Origin: Pararhizobium sp.
GTDB taxonomy: Bacteria > Pseudomonadota > Alphaproteobacteria > Rhizobiales > Rhizobiaceae
Reading direction: 5' to 3'
DNA: 64,000 nt
NCBI GenBank assembly: GCA_017794825.1
Contig: CP051237.1
Span: 4,792,501 to 4,856,500, forward strand
Below are positions 1-7,501 of this stretch, piece by piece. Position 1 is the first letter of the stretch; every line of letters begins with the position of its first letter. The notes under the pieces were generated by a model, which was given only the letters and a program-made list of their open reading frames with translations, searched no databases and was not told the origin of the DNA. The position numbers were made by a program, and so were the translations under genes.

Positions 1-280
1 CGGCGGCCACATCCGATATGCTGACCAGTTTCCTGGCGAGCGCCACGCCATCGGGATGTTTCAGATTTAGCCTGACAGAAAGCTTGTTGGAGGATACCTG
101 GTCGAATGTCGCTGGTCCTTGCCGACCGTAGACGGCATGCGATTTGCGGAAGATGTCGGGACGCAGTGCGGTTTCGATCTTGATGACCTCTGCGCCCAGT
201 TGCGACAGCATGTGGGTGCAGAACGGCCCGGCGGCGTGGACGGTAAAATCGGCGACGCGGATTCCGGCGAGAGGCTTCAT
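1..280 (-). CDS. Class III (CaiB/BaiF) CoA-transferase, N-terminal part, cut by window edge
   Basis: This is the N-terminal ~93 residues of a family III CoA-transferase, which moves CoA between carboxylic acids. The translation begins MKPLAGIRVADFT and continues with SQLGAEVIKIE, the family's N-terminal Rossmann-like signature, followed by the S-N-K-L-S-V-R-L-N-L-K segment. The ATG at 280 overlaps the stop of the preceding gene by 4 bp (ATGA), so the two are translationally coupled. That neighbour is also a CaiB-type protein but lacks the catalytic Asp, so the pair may form a heterodimer. The catalytic region of this copy lies outside the window and cannot be checked. Confidence 0.88.
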   Translation of the reverse strand, partial: MKPLAGIRVADFTVHAAGPFCTHMLSQLGAEVIKIETALRPDIFRKSHAVYGRQGPATFDQVSSNKLSVRLNLKHPDGVALARKLVSISDVAA

Positions 281-1422
281 GCTGTCGCCCTGTTCGCCGT
301 GCGTCCGGCGATGAGAGACTGATCCGCGCCCGGTGCGGCGACAGATGCGCCCACGGGAAGGGAATCCGGCTCGAACCGGAAAGGCAGGGACTGCACCTTC
401 ACGGGGCCGCTTTCCGTCTCGACCTCATGGAAGATTGCACGGGCCAGTTCGTGTTTTCCGGTCAGGATGTGACGTGGTTCATTGTATCGCGCCATCGGAA
501 CGCCCTTTTCCTGCGCCGCAGCCACCAGGTCTTCAACCAGCCAGTCCTTCGCCCAGTTTCGAATGAACGCGTTGATTTCCTTTCCCCTGGCGCTCCGTCC
601 GACTTCGTCCGACAGTTCGGGATCGCTGGCCCAGTCGTCGGCGCCCATCAGTTCAAGAAGACCCTGCCATTGGCGGGTTTCGAGCGTTAGAAGTTCGACG
701 TAGCCGTCGCGGCACTCGATAACGCCGCCGAATTTGAACGATCGGGTGCTTCGGTGTTCGACCGAACCGTCGCCGAAGCGTTGGACAGCAAATGCCCCGA
801 CTGCGACATTGGCGTCCTGGACCGACGCATCGACGAACTGGCCGCGATTGGTCCAAAGCGCGGAGAGACCGGCAAGCGCAGCGGCGACGCCGCCTTGCAT
901 CTGGGCGAAATGTCCGGCGATCTTTAGCGGAGGCCGATCCGGGTAAAGATCTGCGGACAAGCCGTTTGGCAGCAGATATCCCTCGCCGCCTGCATGGATC
1001 AGGTTCAGTTCCTCGGCTTTCCAATCCGCTTTCGGCCCGAACGCGCCAAAGGGAAGGACGGACAGGAACACGAGATCCGGATAGTTCCGCGCTATCCGTT
1101 CGGGCTCCATGCCGAGCGCCGCGCGCTCCGCGCGGGGGGTGTCGTCGATCAGGATATCCGCGCCTTCAAGCAATGCGTCGAAACTGGCATCGTCTGGAGG
1201 TTCGCAGATCACGCTGCGTTTTCCCACCGACAGGAACGTAAACAGGGCGCTCCCACCGCCGGGAAGGAGGGGAGGCTCTCGCCGCAGCGGCGATCCTGCC
1301 GGGGGCTCGGTCATTATGACCTCGGCCCCCATCAGGCGCATCAGGCGTCCGGCTTGCGACGCGGCCACGCCGGAGGCGCGTTCGACAACACGAATTCCGG
1401 ACAGCGGCAGGAGGGACGTCAT
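277..1422 (-). CDS. Class III (CaiB/BaiF) CoA-transferase-like protein lacking the catalytic Asp
   Basis: This 381-residue protein is of family III CoA-transferase size and starts MTSLLPLSGIRVVERASG, with RLMGAEVIMTEPP typical of the family. The ATG at 1422 was chosen because it follows the MaoC gene stop by 13 bp and the family homology begins there; the open frame extends further upstream inside that gene. In active members an Asp lies four residues before a conserved Gly (D164 in the copy at 11583). Here the matching stretch is G-H-F-A-Q-M-Q-G (about residues 170-177), with Ala at the Asp position. It is probably a non-catalytic partner subunit of the overlapping downstream transferase. 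It is co-transcribed with the hydratase gene upstream. Confidence 0.85.
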   Translation of the reverse strand: MTSLLPLSGIRVVERASGVAASQAGRLMRLMGAEVIMTEPPAGSPLRREPPLLPGGGSALFTFLSVGKRSVICEPPDDASFDALLEGADILIDDTPRAERAALGMEPERIARNYPDLVFLSVLPFGAFGPKADWKAEELNLIHAGGEGYLLPNGLSADLYPDRPPLKIAGHFAQMQGGVAAALAGLSALWTNRGQFVDASVQDANVAVGAFAVQRFGDGSVEHRSTRSFKFGGVIECRDGYVELLTLETRQWQGLLELMGADDWASDPELSDEVGRSARGKEINAFIRNWAKDWLVEDLVAAAQEKGVPMARYNEPRHILTGKHELARAIFHEVETESGPVKVQSLPFRFEPDSLPVGASVAAPGADQSLIAGRTANRATA

Positions 1423-1435
1423 CGCCGAACCATCC

Positions 1436-2674
1436 TCAGCGCACGACCGGCAGATCGAGTTCGAGGTTGCCGCCGTCAAGGAAAACGCGAAGTTCAGGAT
1501 CGCGCGACTGGAGCGCAACCGTCGCGATGCCCGGGGTCGTGACTTCACCACGCTGGTTTTCGCCGGAGAGCTCGATGTCGACCAGCGCATGCCCGTCCTT
1601 GATGTATTTTCTGGATACTTTTCCTTTGCACCAGGTGCTGTCGCCCATCGTGTTGAAGCGGCGCATTTCGGTTCGCACCCGCTTGAGGAAGGCGGCGTCG
1701 CCCATCCAGTTGGTCACCAGGGACGCCATCCAGGACGAGCGCTGCGGGCCGTAGTCGTAAACGCCGGGCACGCCCACTTCCTTCGCCGTCGATTCGCGGT
1801 GGTGCCCGATGCCGGTGTACTCGATGCCTCCGCCGGCTTCCGGATTGCGGAAAAAGTGGCCGGGATGCTTCATTGCGGCCTGAAACACCACGCCGTGGGT
1901 GTGACCGCGGCCGGACCCGACCAGAAAACCCATGGTATCCATCAGCGACAGCGGACCGCGCACTATGGCATCGAGGGATTCGCCGACCGTCACGTCCTCC
2001 CAGTAACGCACCTTCGAGCCGCGAATCTTCTGCTGCTCTCCCAAGATGCAGGCGTCGAGTTCCTCGTACTCCTTCTGGGAATATTCATGGGTCTTGATGT
2101 CCTTGTACTTGCCTGCATCGCGAGCAGCCTTGCGCTCGTGTCGCGTGCAGGTGCCGAGCGCGCGCGCCAGCATTTCGCCGCGCTGGTTGAAGTAGGTCGC
2201 TTCCACGTACTGCAGCACGAGCCGACCGGAAAATTTGGATTCCTTCTCCTCAATGCCGATCACACGCTCGATGGCGTTGACGCGGTCGCCCGGCCGGATG
2301 TGCCGGAACAGCTCCCAGTCGTTGCCGGCGTAGAAACCGTGGACACCTGGCAAACCCCACCGTGTGCGCCCGATCCAGCCGAGGGCCATCGGAAACATGG
2401 GATGGCCAAGTTGCGTGCCGTAGCGCGACGACGCGCCGTAACCGGTGTCCCGGTAGAGCGGATTGAGATCGCCTATCCCGTTGCACCAGTTGCGGAGCGT
2501 GTCCGAGGTCGCGTCCTGAAGGTAGGGTCCTTCCGGGCGAAGTTGCAGCCCGATCATGTCCTTTGCGGCGGCGACCGCTTCGTCGGTAATCTTACCCTCC
2601 GCCGGGGCGTCGCCCATGTTCCCGGTTTCTGCTTCTTTGATCTTTTCCGCCGTGGTCACTTTACTTGTCTCCAT
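1436..2674 (-). CDS. MaoC-like acyl-CoA hydratase/dehydratase (double hot-dog)
   Basis: This 412-residue protein has two hot-dog halves. The N-terminal half has the FAS1-type dehydratase pattern (D-L-N-P-L-Y then F-R-H-I-R-P-G-D about residues 70-130). The C-terminal half is a MaoC-like domain with a late E-L-S-G-E-N-Q-R-G-E stretch. Proteins of this build hydrate enoyl-CoA or unsaturated dicarboxyl-CoA thioesters in the cytoplasm. It is the first gene of an operon with two CoA-transferases, so it probably hydrates the CoA ester those enzymes make. Transcription likely starts at the promoter near 2721-2750, which overlaps a palindromic operator. The substrate is not known; itaconyl-/mesaconyl-CoA hydratases are one analogy. 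Confidence 0.85.
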   Translation of the reverse strand: METSKVTTAEKIKEAETGNMGDAPAEGKITDEAVAAAKDMIGLQLRPEGPYLQDATSDTLRNWCNGIGDLNPLYRDTGYGASSRYGTQLGHPMFPMALGWIGRTRWGLPGVHGFYAGNDWELFRHIRPGDRVNAIERVIGIEEKESKFSGRLVLQYVEATYFNQRGEMLARALGTCTRHERKAARDAGKYKDIKTHEYSQKEYEELDACILGEQQKIRGSKVRYWEDVTVGESLDAIVRGPLSLMDTMGFLVGSGRGHTHGVVFQAAMKHPGHFFRNPEAGGGIEYTGIGHHRESTAKEVGVPGVYDYGPQRSSWMASLVTNWMGDAAFLKRVRTEMRRFNTMGDSTWCKGKVSRKYIKDGHALVDIELSGENQRGEVTTPGIATVALQSRDPELRVFLDGGNLELDLPVVR

Positions 2675-2720
2675 GTTTTTCGAAAAGCCGAGCCATGTGC
2701 CGGCGTGTTATTGTGGATTT

Positions 2721-2750
2721 AATATAATGCATTATTTTATGATACGTCAA
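2721..2750 (-). promoter_or_regulatory. Probable sigma70 promoter of the MaoC-CoA-transferase operon
   Basis: On the minus strand TTGACG (2745-2750) and TATATT (2721-2726) are separated by 18 bp, about 45 bp upstream of the hydratase ATG. The palindrome ATAATGCATTAT lies across the -10 element, the arrangement expected for a repressor operator. Confidence 0.55.
2724..2735. promoter_or_regulatory. Palindromic operator ATAATGCATTAT, copy 1
   Basis: Perfect 12-bp palindrome overlapping the -10 region of the MaoC operon promoter. The same word recurs at 2833-2844 and 11489-11500, with one mismatch at 11395-11406. A FadR-subfamily GntR regulator, most likely the one at 3502-4164, is the obvious candidate binder. 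This is inferred from sequence recurrence. Confidence 0.65.
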
Positions 2751-2832
2751 TCATCAACACTCAAGAGTTTTTGTATCAATTTCAGCCTATTTGAATAGAT
2801 TCTACAAACGACAGATGCGTTCGACTTGTATA

Positions 2833-2844
2833 ATAATGCATTAT
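2833..2844. promoter_or_regulatory. Palindromic operator ATAATGCATTAT, copy 2
   Basis: Second perfect copy in the same 185-bp AT-rich intergenic region. It lies 109 bp centre to centre from copy 1, upstream of the MaoC promoter and just after the stop of the isochorismatase-like gene. The spacing is about 10.4 helical turns and would suit cooperative binding or looping. Confidence 0.6.
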
Positions 2845-2859
2845 AATGTGAATTTGGCT

Positions 2860-3438
2860 TTAGAAATCCACATCCGCAGCCGTCGTCACTTGCGCGTATC
2901 GGCGCAGTCCCGCCAAGGCGTATTCATGTTCTTCGGCGGTCGCTCCGGCGCAGCAATCCTCCAGAAGAACGCAGGCGTAATCGCGGTCATGGCCTTCCCG
3001 CACCGCGGCGGACACGACGCCGTTGGTGGATACGCCGGACAGGATGAGCCTTCTTATGCCCTGCGCCCTGAGAAGCGGTTCGAGTTTCGTTGCATAAAAC
3101 GGACTGACGCGATGCTTGATGATATCCGGGTCGCCAGGCTGCGGAGCGAACTCCTCGAACACTTGGGTTCCCCAATCGCCCAGTTTGAAAACGCCGGCCT
3201 GCGCCGCCTTGGAAAAAATCGGCGATCCCGGCGGGCATTCCGCATAGTCAGGCGAAAATCCGACCCGCACATAACCGACCATGATCCCGGCCTTGCGTGC
3301 TCTGGATATCGCGAGTCTGGTAGCGTCGTAGACGCCGCGTTGCTTGCACAGCGGCGCGTAGGTCTTCGCCCCCATTCCCTCCGGATGGATAAGGTCGTTC
3401 ATCATGTCCATGACAAGGAGAATCGAATCGGAAGGCAT
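2860..3438 (-). CDS. Isochorismatase-family hydrolase without the catalytic cysteine
   Basis: This 192-residue protein has the isochorismatase/nicotinamidase fold. The catalytic Asp is in VMDMMND (D11) and the Lys in IIKHRVSPF (K108). The family's third catalytic position, the Cys of the usual GVATNxCVEST motif, is Val here: the segment reads G-V-S-T-N-G-V-V-S (135-143). Amidase-type members need that Cys, whereas true isochorismatases do without it, so this is unlikely to be a simple cysteine amidohydrolase. It is the last gene of the liv-lactonase-GntR run, so it probably acts on the imported compound or an intermediate. The specific reaction is unknown. Confidence 0.82.
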   Translation of the reverse strand: MPSDSILLVMDMMNDLIHPEGMGAKTYAPLCKQRGVYDATRLAISRARKAGIMVGYVRVGFSPDYAECPPGSPIFSKAAQAGVFKLGDWGTQVFEEFAPQPGDPDIIKHRVSPFYATKLEPLLRAQGIRRLILSGVSTNGVVSAAVREGHDRDYACVLLEDCCAGATAEEHEYALAGLRRYAQVTTAADVDF

Positions 3439-3501
3439 GTCAGGCTCCTTTGAGGTGTCCGTGAGGGTGCGGCCCGGACGGACCCGAAGGGACGCCCGGG
3501 A

Positions 3502-4164
3502 TTATTCCGTGTAGCTCGCCTTGAACTCGTCCCAGCCAGCGCGGATATGCGTGCGCAAGGCTGCGAGGAAGGCCGCCTCGTCGCGGGAGATCAAGGCGCT
3601 CAGCATCTCGCGATGCTCCTGCGAGGCGCGATCGATCCGGCTGTCGAGCTTGTTGATCAGATCGAACGGATACCGCGCCCAGAGCGTGCGCACGAATCGC
3701 AGGGTTTGCGGCAGGTCTGCGGCCTGGTAGATCAGTTCGTGGAACCGGTAATTGATCGACCGCACGGCGTCGCGGTCCCCGCTCTGCGAGGCAGCTTCTA
3801 TCTGGTCCTGAAGCGCGCGCAACTCGTCCAGATCCCTGTCCGAAAGCTTTGACACCGCCTTCAGCGCAAGCTTGCATTCCAGCGTTACGCGAAGATCCGT
3901 GATCTCTTCCGTCGCGTTGATGTCGAAGGGAGCGACGATCGCGCCCCGATGCGAACTGCCGAGAACGAAGCCCTCGGCTTCCAGCAACTTGATCGCCTCG
4001 CGCACCGGTGTGATCGAGGTTCCGATCATTTCGGCGATCTGCGCCTGTTTCAGCTTTGACCCGCGCGGAAACTGGCCGGAGATGATGCCCTCCCGCAGAT
4101 AATCCGCGACGTACTCTTCCTTGGTCTGATGCATTGCCCTGCCATCCGTCTTCAGTCCCTTCAT
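3502..4164 (-). CDS. GntR-family regulator, FCD (FadR-type) domain
   Basis: This 220-residue protein has an N-terminal winged helix (about residues 10-80, with I-T-P-V-R-E-A-I-K-L-L-E-A-E-G as the recognition region). The C-terminal all-helical FCD ligand domain shows metal/ligand His positions in Y-R-F-H-E-L, E-H-R-E-M and T-H-I-R-A-G. Such proteins usually repress catabolic operons until an organic-acid effector binds. It sits inside the liv operon, 63 bp before the isochorismatase-like gene. It is the best candidate for binding the ATAATGCATTAT palindromes at three promoters of this block. The ATG at 4164 places the DNA-binding domain at the usual distance from the N-terminus. Confidence 0.9.
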   Translation of the reverse strand: MKGLKTDGRAMHQTKEEYVADYLREGIISGQFPRGSKLKQAQIAEMIGTSITPVREAIKLLEAEGFVLGSSHRGAIVAPFDINATEEITDLRVTLECKLALKAVSKLSDRDLDELRALQDQIEAASQSGDRDAVRSINYRFHELIYQAADLPQTLRFVRTLWARYPFDLINKLDSRIDRASQEHREMLSALISRDEAAFLAALRTHIRAGWDEFKASYTE

Positions 4165-4203
4165 TCCCGGTGCGAACCGTGAGCTGGAGGACGATCCGCT
4201 CCT

Positions 4204-5004
4204 TCATGACGCCATCCCCGGTTGAACGTCAAGGCGGATGATTTTTCCCACGTAATCGGGGCTCATGGCCGGATAAAGCTCCAGCAGCCTTGGATCGTGA
4301 GCGGGAAGGATATGTCCGTCGCTGTCCGCAAGCTCCCGGATGCGGTCATGAGCAGCGATCATGTCGGAAATACTGAAAGCCACTGCGAAAGGTACGCCGC
4401 GCTCATATTCCTCGTAGTAATGCAAAGCATCCGAGGCCAGGACCACCCAGCCCCGGTTGGTGCGAACGCGCAGCACTTCCTGTCCGGCGCAATGACCGCC
4501 GACCCAGTGTGCGCTGATTCCGTCGGTCACCTCGTATTCGCGGCCATGCAGGTGCAAACGGCCCTCGAAGAGCAGATGAACCAGGCTGGCGATTTCGTCG
4601 GGCCAATAGGCGTGGCGAAAGGTCGGTTTCTCCATCCATGGGCCGGTAACGTAGGCCATTTCTTCCGCCTGCATGTAGAACCTGGCGTTCGGCAAGGCTG
4701 CGAGATAGCCCAGATGGTCATAATGGGCATGCGTCAAAAGAACGGTTTCCACCCGGGCGGGATCGACGCCGAGCGCCGCCCAGCCCTCCGGGGGCGGCAT
4801 GACCTGTTCGTGTCCGTTGCGAGCCCCTTTGACGGGGTCGACGCCGGTGTCGACAACGATTACGTCCTCACCGCTCTTGAGAACCCAGCAGAAGAAGTCC
4901 AGGGTTAGCAGCGCCGTCGGATCCGGATCGCTGATGAAATTCACCCCGCGCGTGCGCTTGTCGTTCGTGGCGTGTCGGATGGCGTAGATTTCCCAGGTCT
5001 TCAT
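4204..5004 (-). CDS. Metallo-beta-lactamase-fold hydrolase, N-acyl-homoserine-lactonase-like
   Basis: This 266-residue protein carries the H-A-H-Y-D-H zinc motif near residue 105 and later metal ligands in W-V-G-G-H-C-A-G, A-S-D-A-L-H and P-A-H-D. That is the ligand set of the AHL-lactonase/pyridoxolactonase branch of the fold. The start at 5004 leaves a 10-bp gap after livF; an alternative at 5031 would overlap livF. Members open lactone rings in the cytoplasm. Because it lies within a catabolic transport operon, hydrolysis of a lactone intermediate is more likely than quorum quenching, though the latter cannot be excluded. Regulation is presumably shared with the liv genes. Confidence 0.85.
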   Translation of the reverse strand: MKTWEIYAIRHATNDKRTRGVNFISDPDPTALLTLDFFCWVLKSGEDVIVVDTGVDPVKGARNGHEQVMPPPEGWAALGVDPARVETVLLTHAHYDHLGYLAALPNARFYMQAEEMAYVTGPWMEKPTFRHAYWPDEIASLVHLLFEGRLHLHGREYEVTDGISAHWVGGHCAGQEVLRVRTNRGWVVLASDALHYYEEYERGVPFAVAFSISDMIAAHDRIRELADSDGHILPAHDPRLLELYPAMSPDYVGKIIRLDVQPGMAS

Positions 5005-5014
5005 GCTCAATCTT

Positions 5015-5746
5015 TCAGGCCGCCGCTGCACCGAGGAACGCGTCTATCGCCTCCTGCCGCGCGGTTTCGTCTTTCAGTTCTTCCGCCGTGCGATGCCCCA
5101 CGATCCGGCCGCCGCGCAGAAAATGCAGTTCGTCGCAAAGCCGCATCGTTACGGCGAGGTTCTGTTCGACGAGAACGATCGCCAGTTCGCTTTCCTCGCG
5201 GATCTTCCGAAGACGATCGAAAACCCGTCTCACCAGGAGGGGCGCCAGCCCCAGCGAGGGCTCGTCCAGCAGGATCAGCTTGGGATCCGCGACAAGCCCG
5301 CGGCCTATGGCGAGCATCTGCTGCTCTCCGCCCGAGAGCCGCCAGGCCGATCGATCGACCTTCTCGGCAATCTCCGGAAACAGATCGAGCACCATGTCCA
5401 TCCGCCGTTTCCGTTCCGCCGCGGGTTTCTGGTAGCCGCCCATGACGAGGTTCTCCCGCACGGTCAAATTACCGACGATTTCGCGGCCTTCAGGCACATA
5501 GACGATCCCCCGCGCCACCCGGGCACGTGCTGGCTGGGCGGCAATGTTCTCTCCCTCGAAGACCACCTCGCCCTGTGCCGGGATAAGTCCAGCCACGGCT
5601 TTCATGATCGAAGATTTGCCGGCGCCGTTCGCGCCGAGGAGCGCCACGACGGATCCACGGTCGACCCCAAAGCCGATGCGGTCAACCGCGGAGGAGCCGG
5701 CGCCATAGGAGACGGTCAGGTTGTTGATGGCAAGAAGGTCACTCAT
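5015..5746 (-). CDS. livF: Branched-chain-type ABC importer ATPase LivF
   Basis: This 243-residue ATPase has Walker A GANGAGKSS, signature LSGGEQQMLAIGR and Walker B LILLDEPSLGLAP, the pattern of LivF. With LivG it powers uptake through LivH/LivM. The start MSDLLAINN at 5746 overlaps the end of livG by 8 bp; ten extra in-frame residues upstream have no family homology. The transporter family carries branched-chain amino acids, amides, urea or aromatic and other organic acids. The neighbouring CoA-transferases and lyases suggest an organic-acid-like substrate here. Confidence 0.93.
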   Translation of the reverse strand: MSDLLAINNLTVSYGAGSSAVDRIGFGVDRGSVVALLGANGAGKSSIMKAVAGLIPAQGEVVFEGENIAAQPARARVARGIVYVPEGREIVGNLTVRENLVMGGYQKPAAERKRRMDMVLDLFPEIAEKVDRSAWRLSGGEQQMLAIGRGLVADPKLILLDEPSLGLAPLLVRRVFDRLRKIREESELAIVLVEQNLAVTMRLCDELHFLRGGRIVGHRTAEELKDETARQEAIDAFLGAAAA

Positions 5747-6518
5747 CGTCGTCGCTTCCAAGATAGATGCGAACAACCTCGGGGTTTGTACGAACCTCCT
5801 CTGGGGCGCCGAGGGCGACGATCTCGCCGAAGTTCAGGACATAGATCCGGTCGCAGATGGACATGACGAGGTCCATGTCGTGTTCGACTACCACCATCAC
5901 GAGATCGGTAGAGGTCAGCTTGCGCAGGACTTTCATGAGGTCCCTGGTTTCGGAATTGTTGAGCCCGGCGGCCGGTTCGTCCAGGAGCAGGACAGAAGGC
6001 TTGCCGACGACCGCCCGCGCGATCTCGACCAGCCTCTGCATCCCGGGCGGCAATTCGCCCGGCATCTTGTCGCCGACGTCGGGAAGTCCGAGGTCGGTCA
6101 ATGCCGCCTCTGCAGCTCTTTTCATCTCTTCGCGCTCCTTCCTGCCGCGGGGCAGGGGCAGGAAAGCGTTGAGCCAGCCGGCGCTGTAGTTGCGGGCGAC
6201 GCCCATCATGACGTTCTCGTTCACGGTCAGATCCGGGCAGAGCGCGACATGCTGAAAGCTGCGGACGATCCCCTTGCCGGCTCTGGCGGCGGGCGACAGA
6301 CCGTCCAGCGAATGGCCGGCGTAGGTGATCGTTCCCTGTTGCGGGATGTATGCGCCGGTTAAACAGTTGAAGAGGCTGGTTTTTCCGGCTCCGTTTGGTC
6401 CGATCAGACCGGTGATCTCACCGGGTCGGAATTCGACGTCGAGCCCCTTAAGGACCTTGATCCCGCCGAATGACAGCGCGATTTGCTCGCCGCGAAGAGA
6501 ATTGGTTGCAGAGTTCAT
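5739..6518 (-). CDS. livG: Branched-chain-type ABC importer ATPase LivG
   Basis: This 259-residue ATPase has Walker A GPNGAGKTS, Walker B LLLDEPAAGLNN and the LivG-typical region after the Q-loop (FQHVALCPDLTVNENVM). The signature helix reads L-P-P-G-M-Q-R-L-V-E-I-A-R. The usual LSGGQ-type core is degenerate in this family (commonly PYGQQRL), and the Gly is retained. The ATG at 6518 lies 8 bp after the livM stop; the reading frame stays open far upstream within livM but without homology. It pairs with LivF as the nucleotide-binding dimer. Confidence 0.93.
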   Translation of the reverse strand: MNSATNSLRGEQIALSFGGIKVLKGLDVEFRPGEITGLIGPNGAGKTSLFNCLTGAYIPQQGTITYAGHSLDGLSPAARAGKGIVRSFQHVALCPDLTVNENVMMGVARNYSAGWLNAFLPLPRGRKEREEMKRAAEAALTDLGLPDVGDKMPGELPPGMQRLVEIARAVVGKPSVLLLDEPAAGLNNSETRDLMKVLRKLTSTDLVMVVVEHDMDLVMSICDRIYVLNFGEIVALGAPEEVRTNPEVVRIYLGSDDDE

Positions 6519-6526
6519 CGCTCTTC

Positions 6527-7501
6527 TCACTTCTCCCTGGCCAGCGCTTTTTGAATGCGCGGCATGTAGTGTCCCAGCAGGATCATGCCCAGGAGAGCAA
6601 GTCCATAGAAGACCGGTATCCAGGCGCCGGACGCCGACAGGAGCTGGGGCACGAGCGTCACGAAAGCGCCGCCGATCAGGACGCGGGGCATCGACAGACC
6701 GTAAAAGCTGACCACCGAGCCGACCAGCAGGAAGATCGCTTGCCAGAACGTGAATCCGCCCGGTGAAACAGTTGACCCCGAGAAGGCAAGAGCCGCGCCG
6801 CAGACCGCGCCTATCCCGCCGCTGATCCCCATGACCGCGACCCGGGCCCAGACACGGCGGGCGCCAAAGGCGTCGGCCGCAGCCGGATGCGTTTTGGCCA
6901 GCAGCATCGCCATGCCCTGGCGGGACAGGCGCAAGCGCGCGACGGCAAAAGTGGCTGCGAGCAGGAGGGCCAGCGCGACGTAGTAGCGCTGCAGCTCCAT
7001 CTCGATCCCGGGAACAAACGGCGTCGCGACATAAAGACCTTCGTAGCCACCCGTCAGAGCATCGAGATTGTTGATGATCTCCGGTACGGCCAGCGCCAGC
7101 GCCAGTGTGGTCACGGCGAGGTAGATGCCGTGCATGTTGCGCGACGGCCAGGCGAACAAAATGCCGAAGACCACGCCCATGAACAGGGCGAGCGGAACCG
7201 ACGCCCAGAGGGAAATTCCGTACCGTGTGTCCAGTATCCCGACCGAATAGGCGCCGAGGGCGGTGAAGAAGGTGTGGCCGATGGAAACCTCGCCGCCGTA
7301 GCGAACCAGCATCGAGACGGCGAGGACTCCGATGGAATTGGCAAAACACAATCCAAGCATGAAGGTCCAGGAGCCGCCAAGCGTGAAGGGCAGCACCAGC
7401 AACACGGCCGTCAGAACCCATATCGGTGCAGCTGTTGCGCCAAGTCCGCGTAGCCGCTGCATCATTCCGCTCTCTGTCATCATGGTGGCTTGATCAGACA
7501 C
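6527..7501 (-). CDS. livM: Branched-chain-type ABC importer permease LivM
   Basis: This 324-residue, strongly hydrophobic protein has 8-10 predicted membrane spans and the family motifs around G-E-V-S-I-G-H-T-F-F-T-A-L-G-A-Y and A-V-T-T-L-A-L-A-L. It forms the inner-membrane channel with LivH. The first ATG (7501) overlaps livH by 8 bp. In-frame ATGs at 7483, 7480 and 7465-7462 are also possible because the first ~15 residues are polar and poorly conserved in kind. It is part of the liv operon. Confidence 0.92.
   Translation of the reverse strand: MSDQATMMTESGMMQRLRGLGATAAPIWVLTAVLLVLPFTLGGSWTFMLGLCFANSIGVLAVSMLVRYGGEVSIGHTFFTALGAYSVGILDTRYGISLWASVPLALFMGVVFGILFAWPSRNMHGIYLAVTTLALALAVPEIINNLDALTGGYEGLYVATPFVPGIEMELQRYYVALALLLAATFAVARLRLSRQGMAMLLAKTHPAAADAFGARRVWARVAVMGISGGIGAVCGAALAFSGSTVSPGGFTFWQAIFLLVGSVVSFYGLSMPRVLIGGAFVTLVPQLLSASGAWIPVFYGLALLGMILLGHYMPRIQKALAREK

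Noticed and set aside
1109..2722. 537-codon plus-strand frame
   Set aside because: It runs antisense through the CoA-transferase and MaoC genes, has no recognisable motif, and is explained by the stop-poor complementary frame of GC-rich coding sequence.
3440..4207. 255-codon minus-strand frame overlapping the GntR gene
   Set aside because: Same strand, different frame; Arg/Gly/Pro-rich without motifs, whereas the other frame encodes a clear GntR protein.
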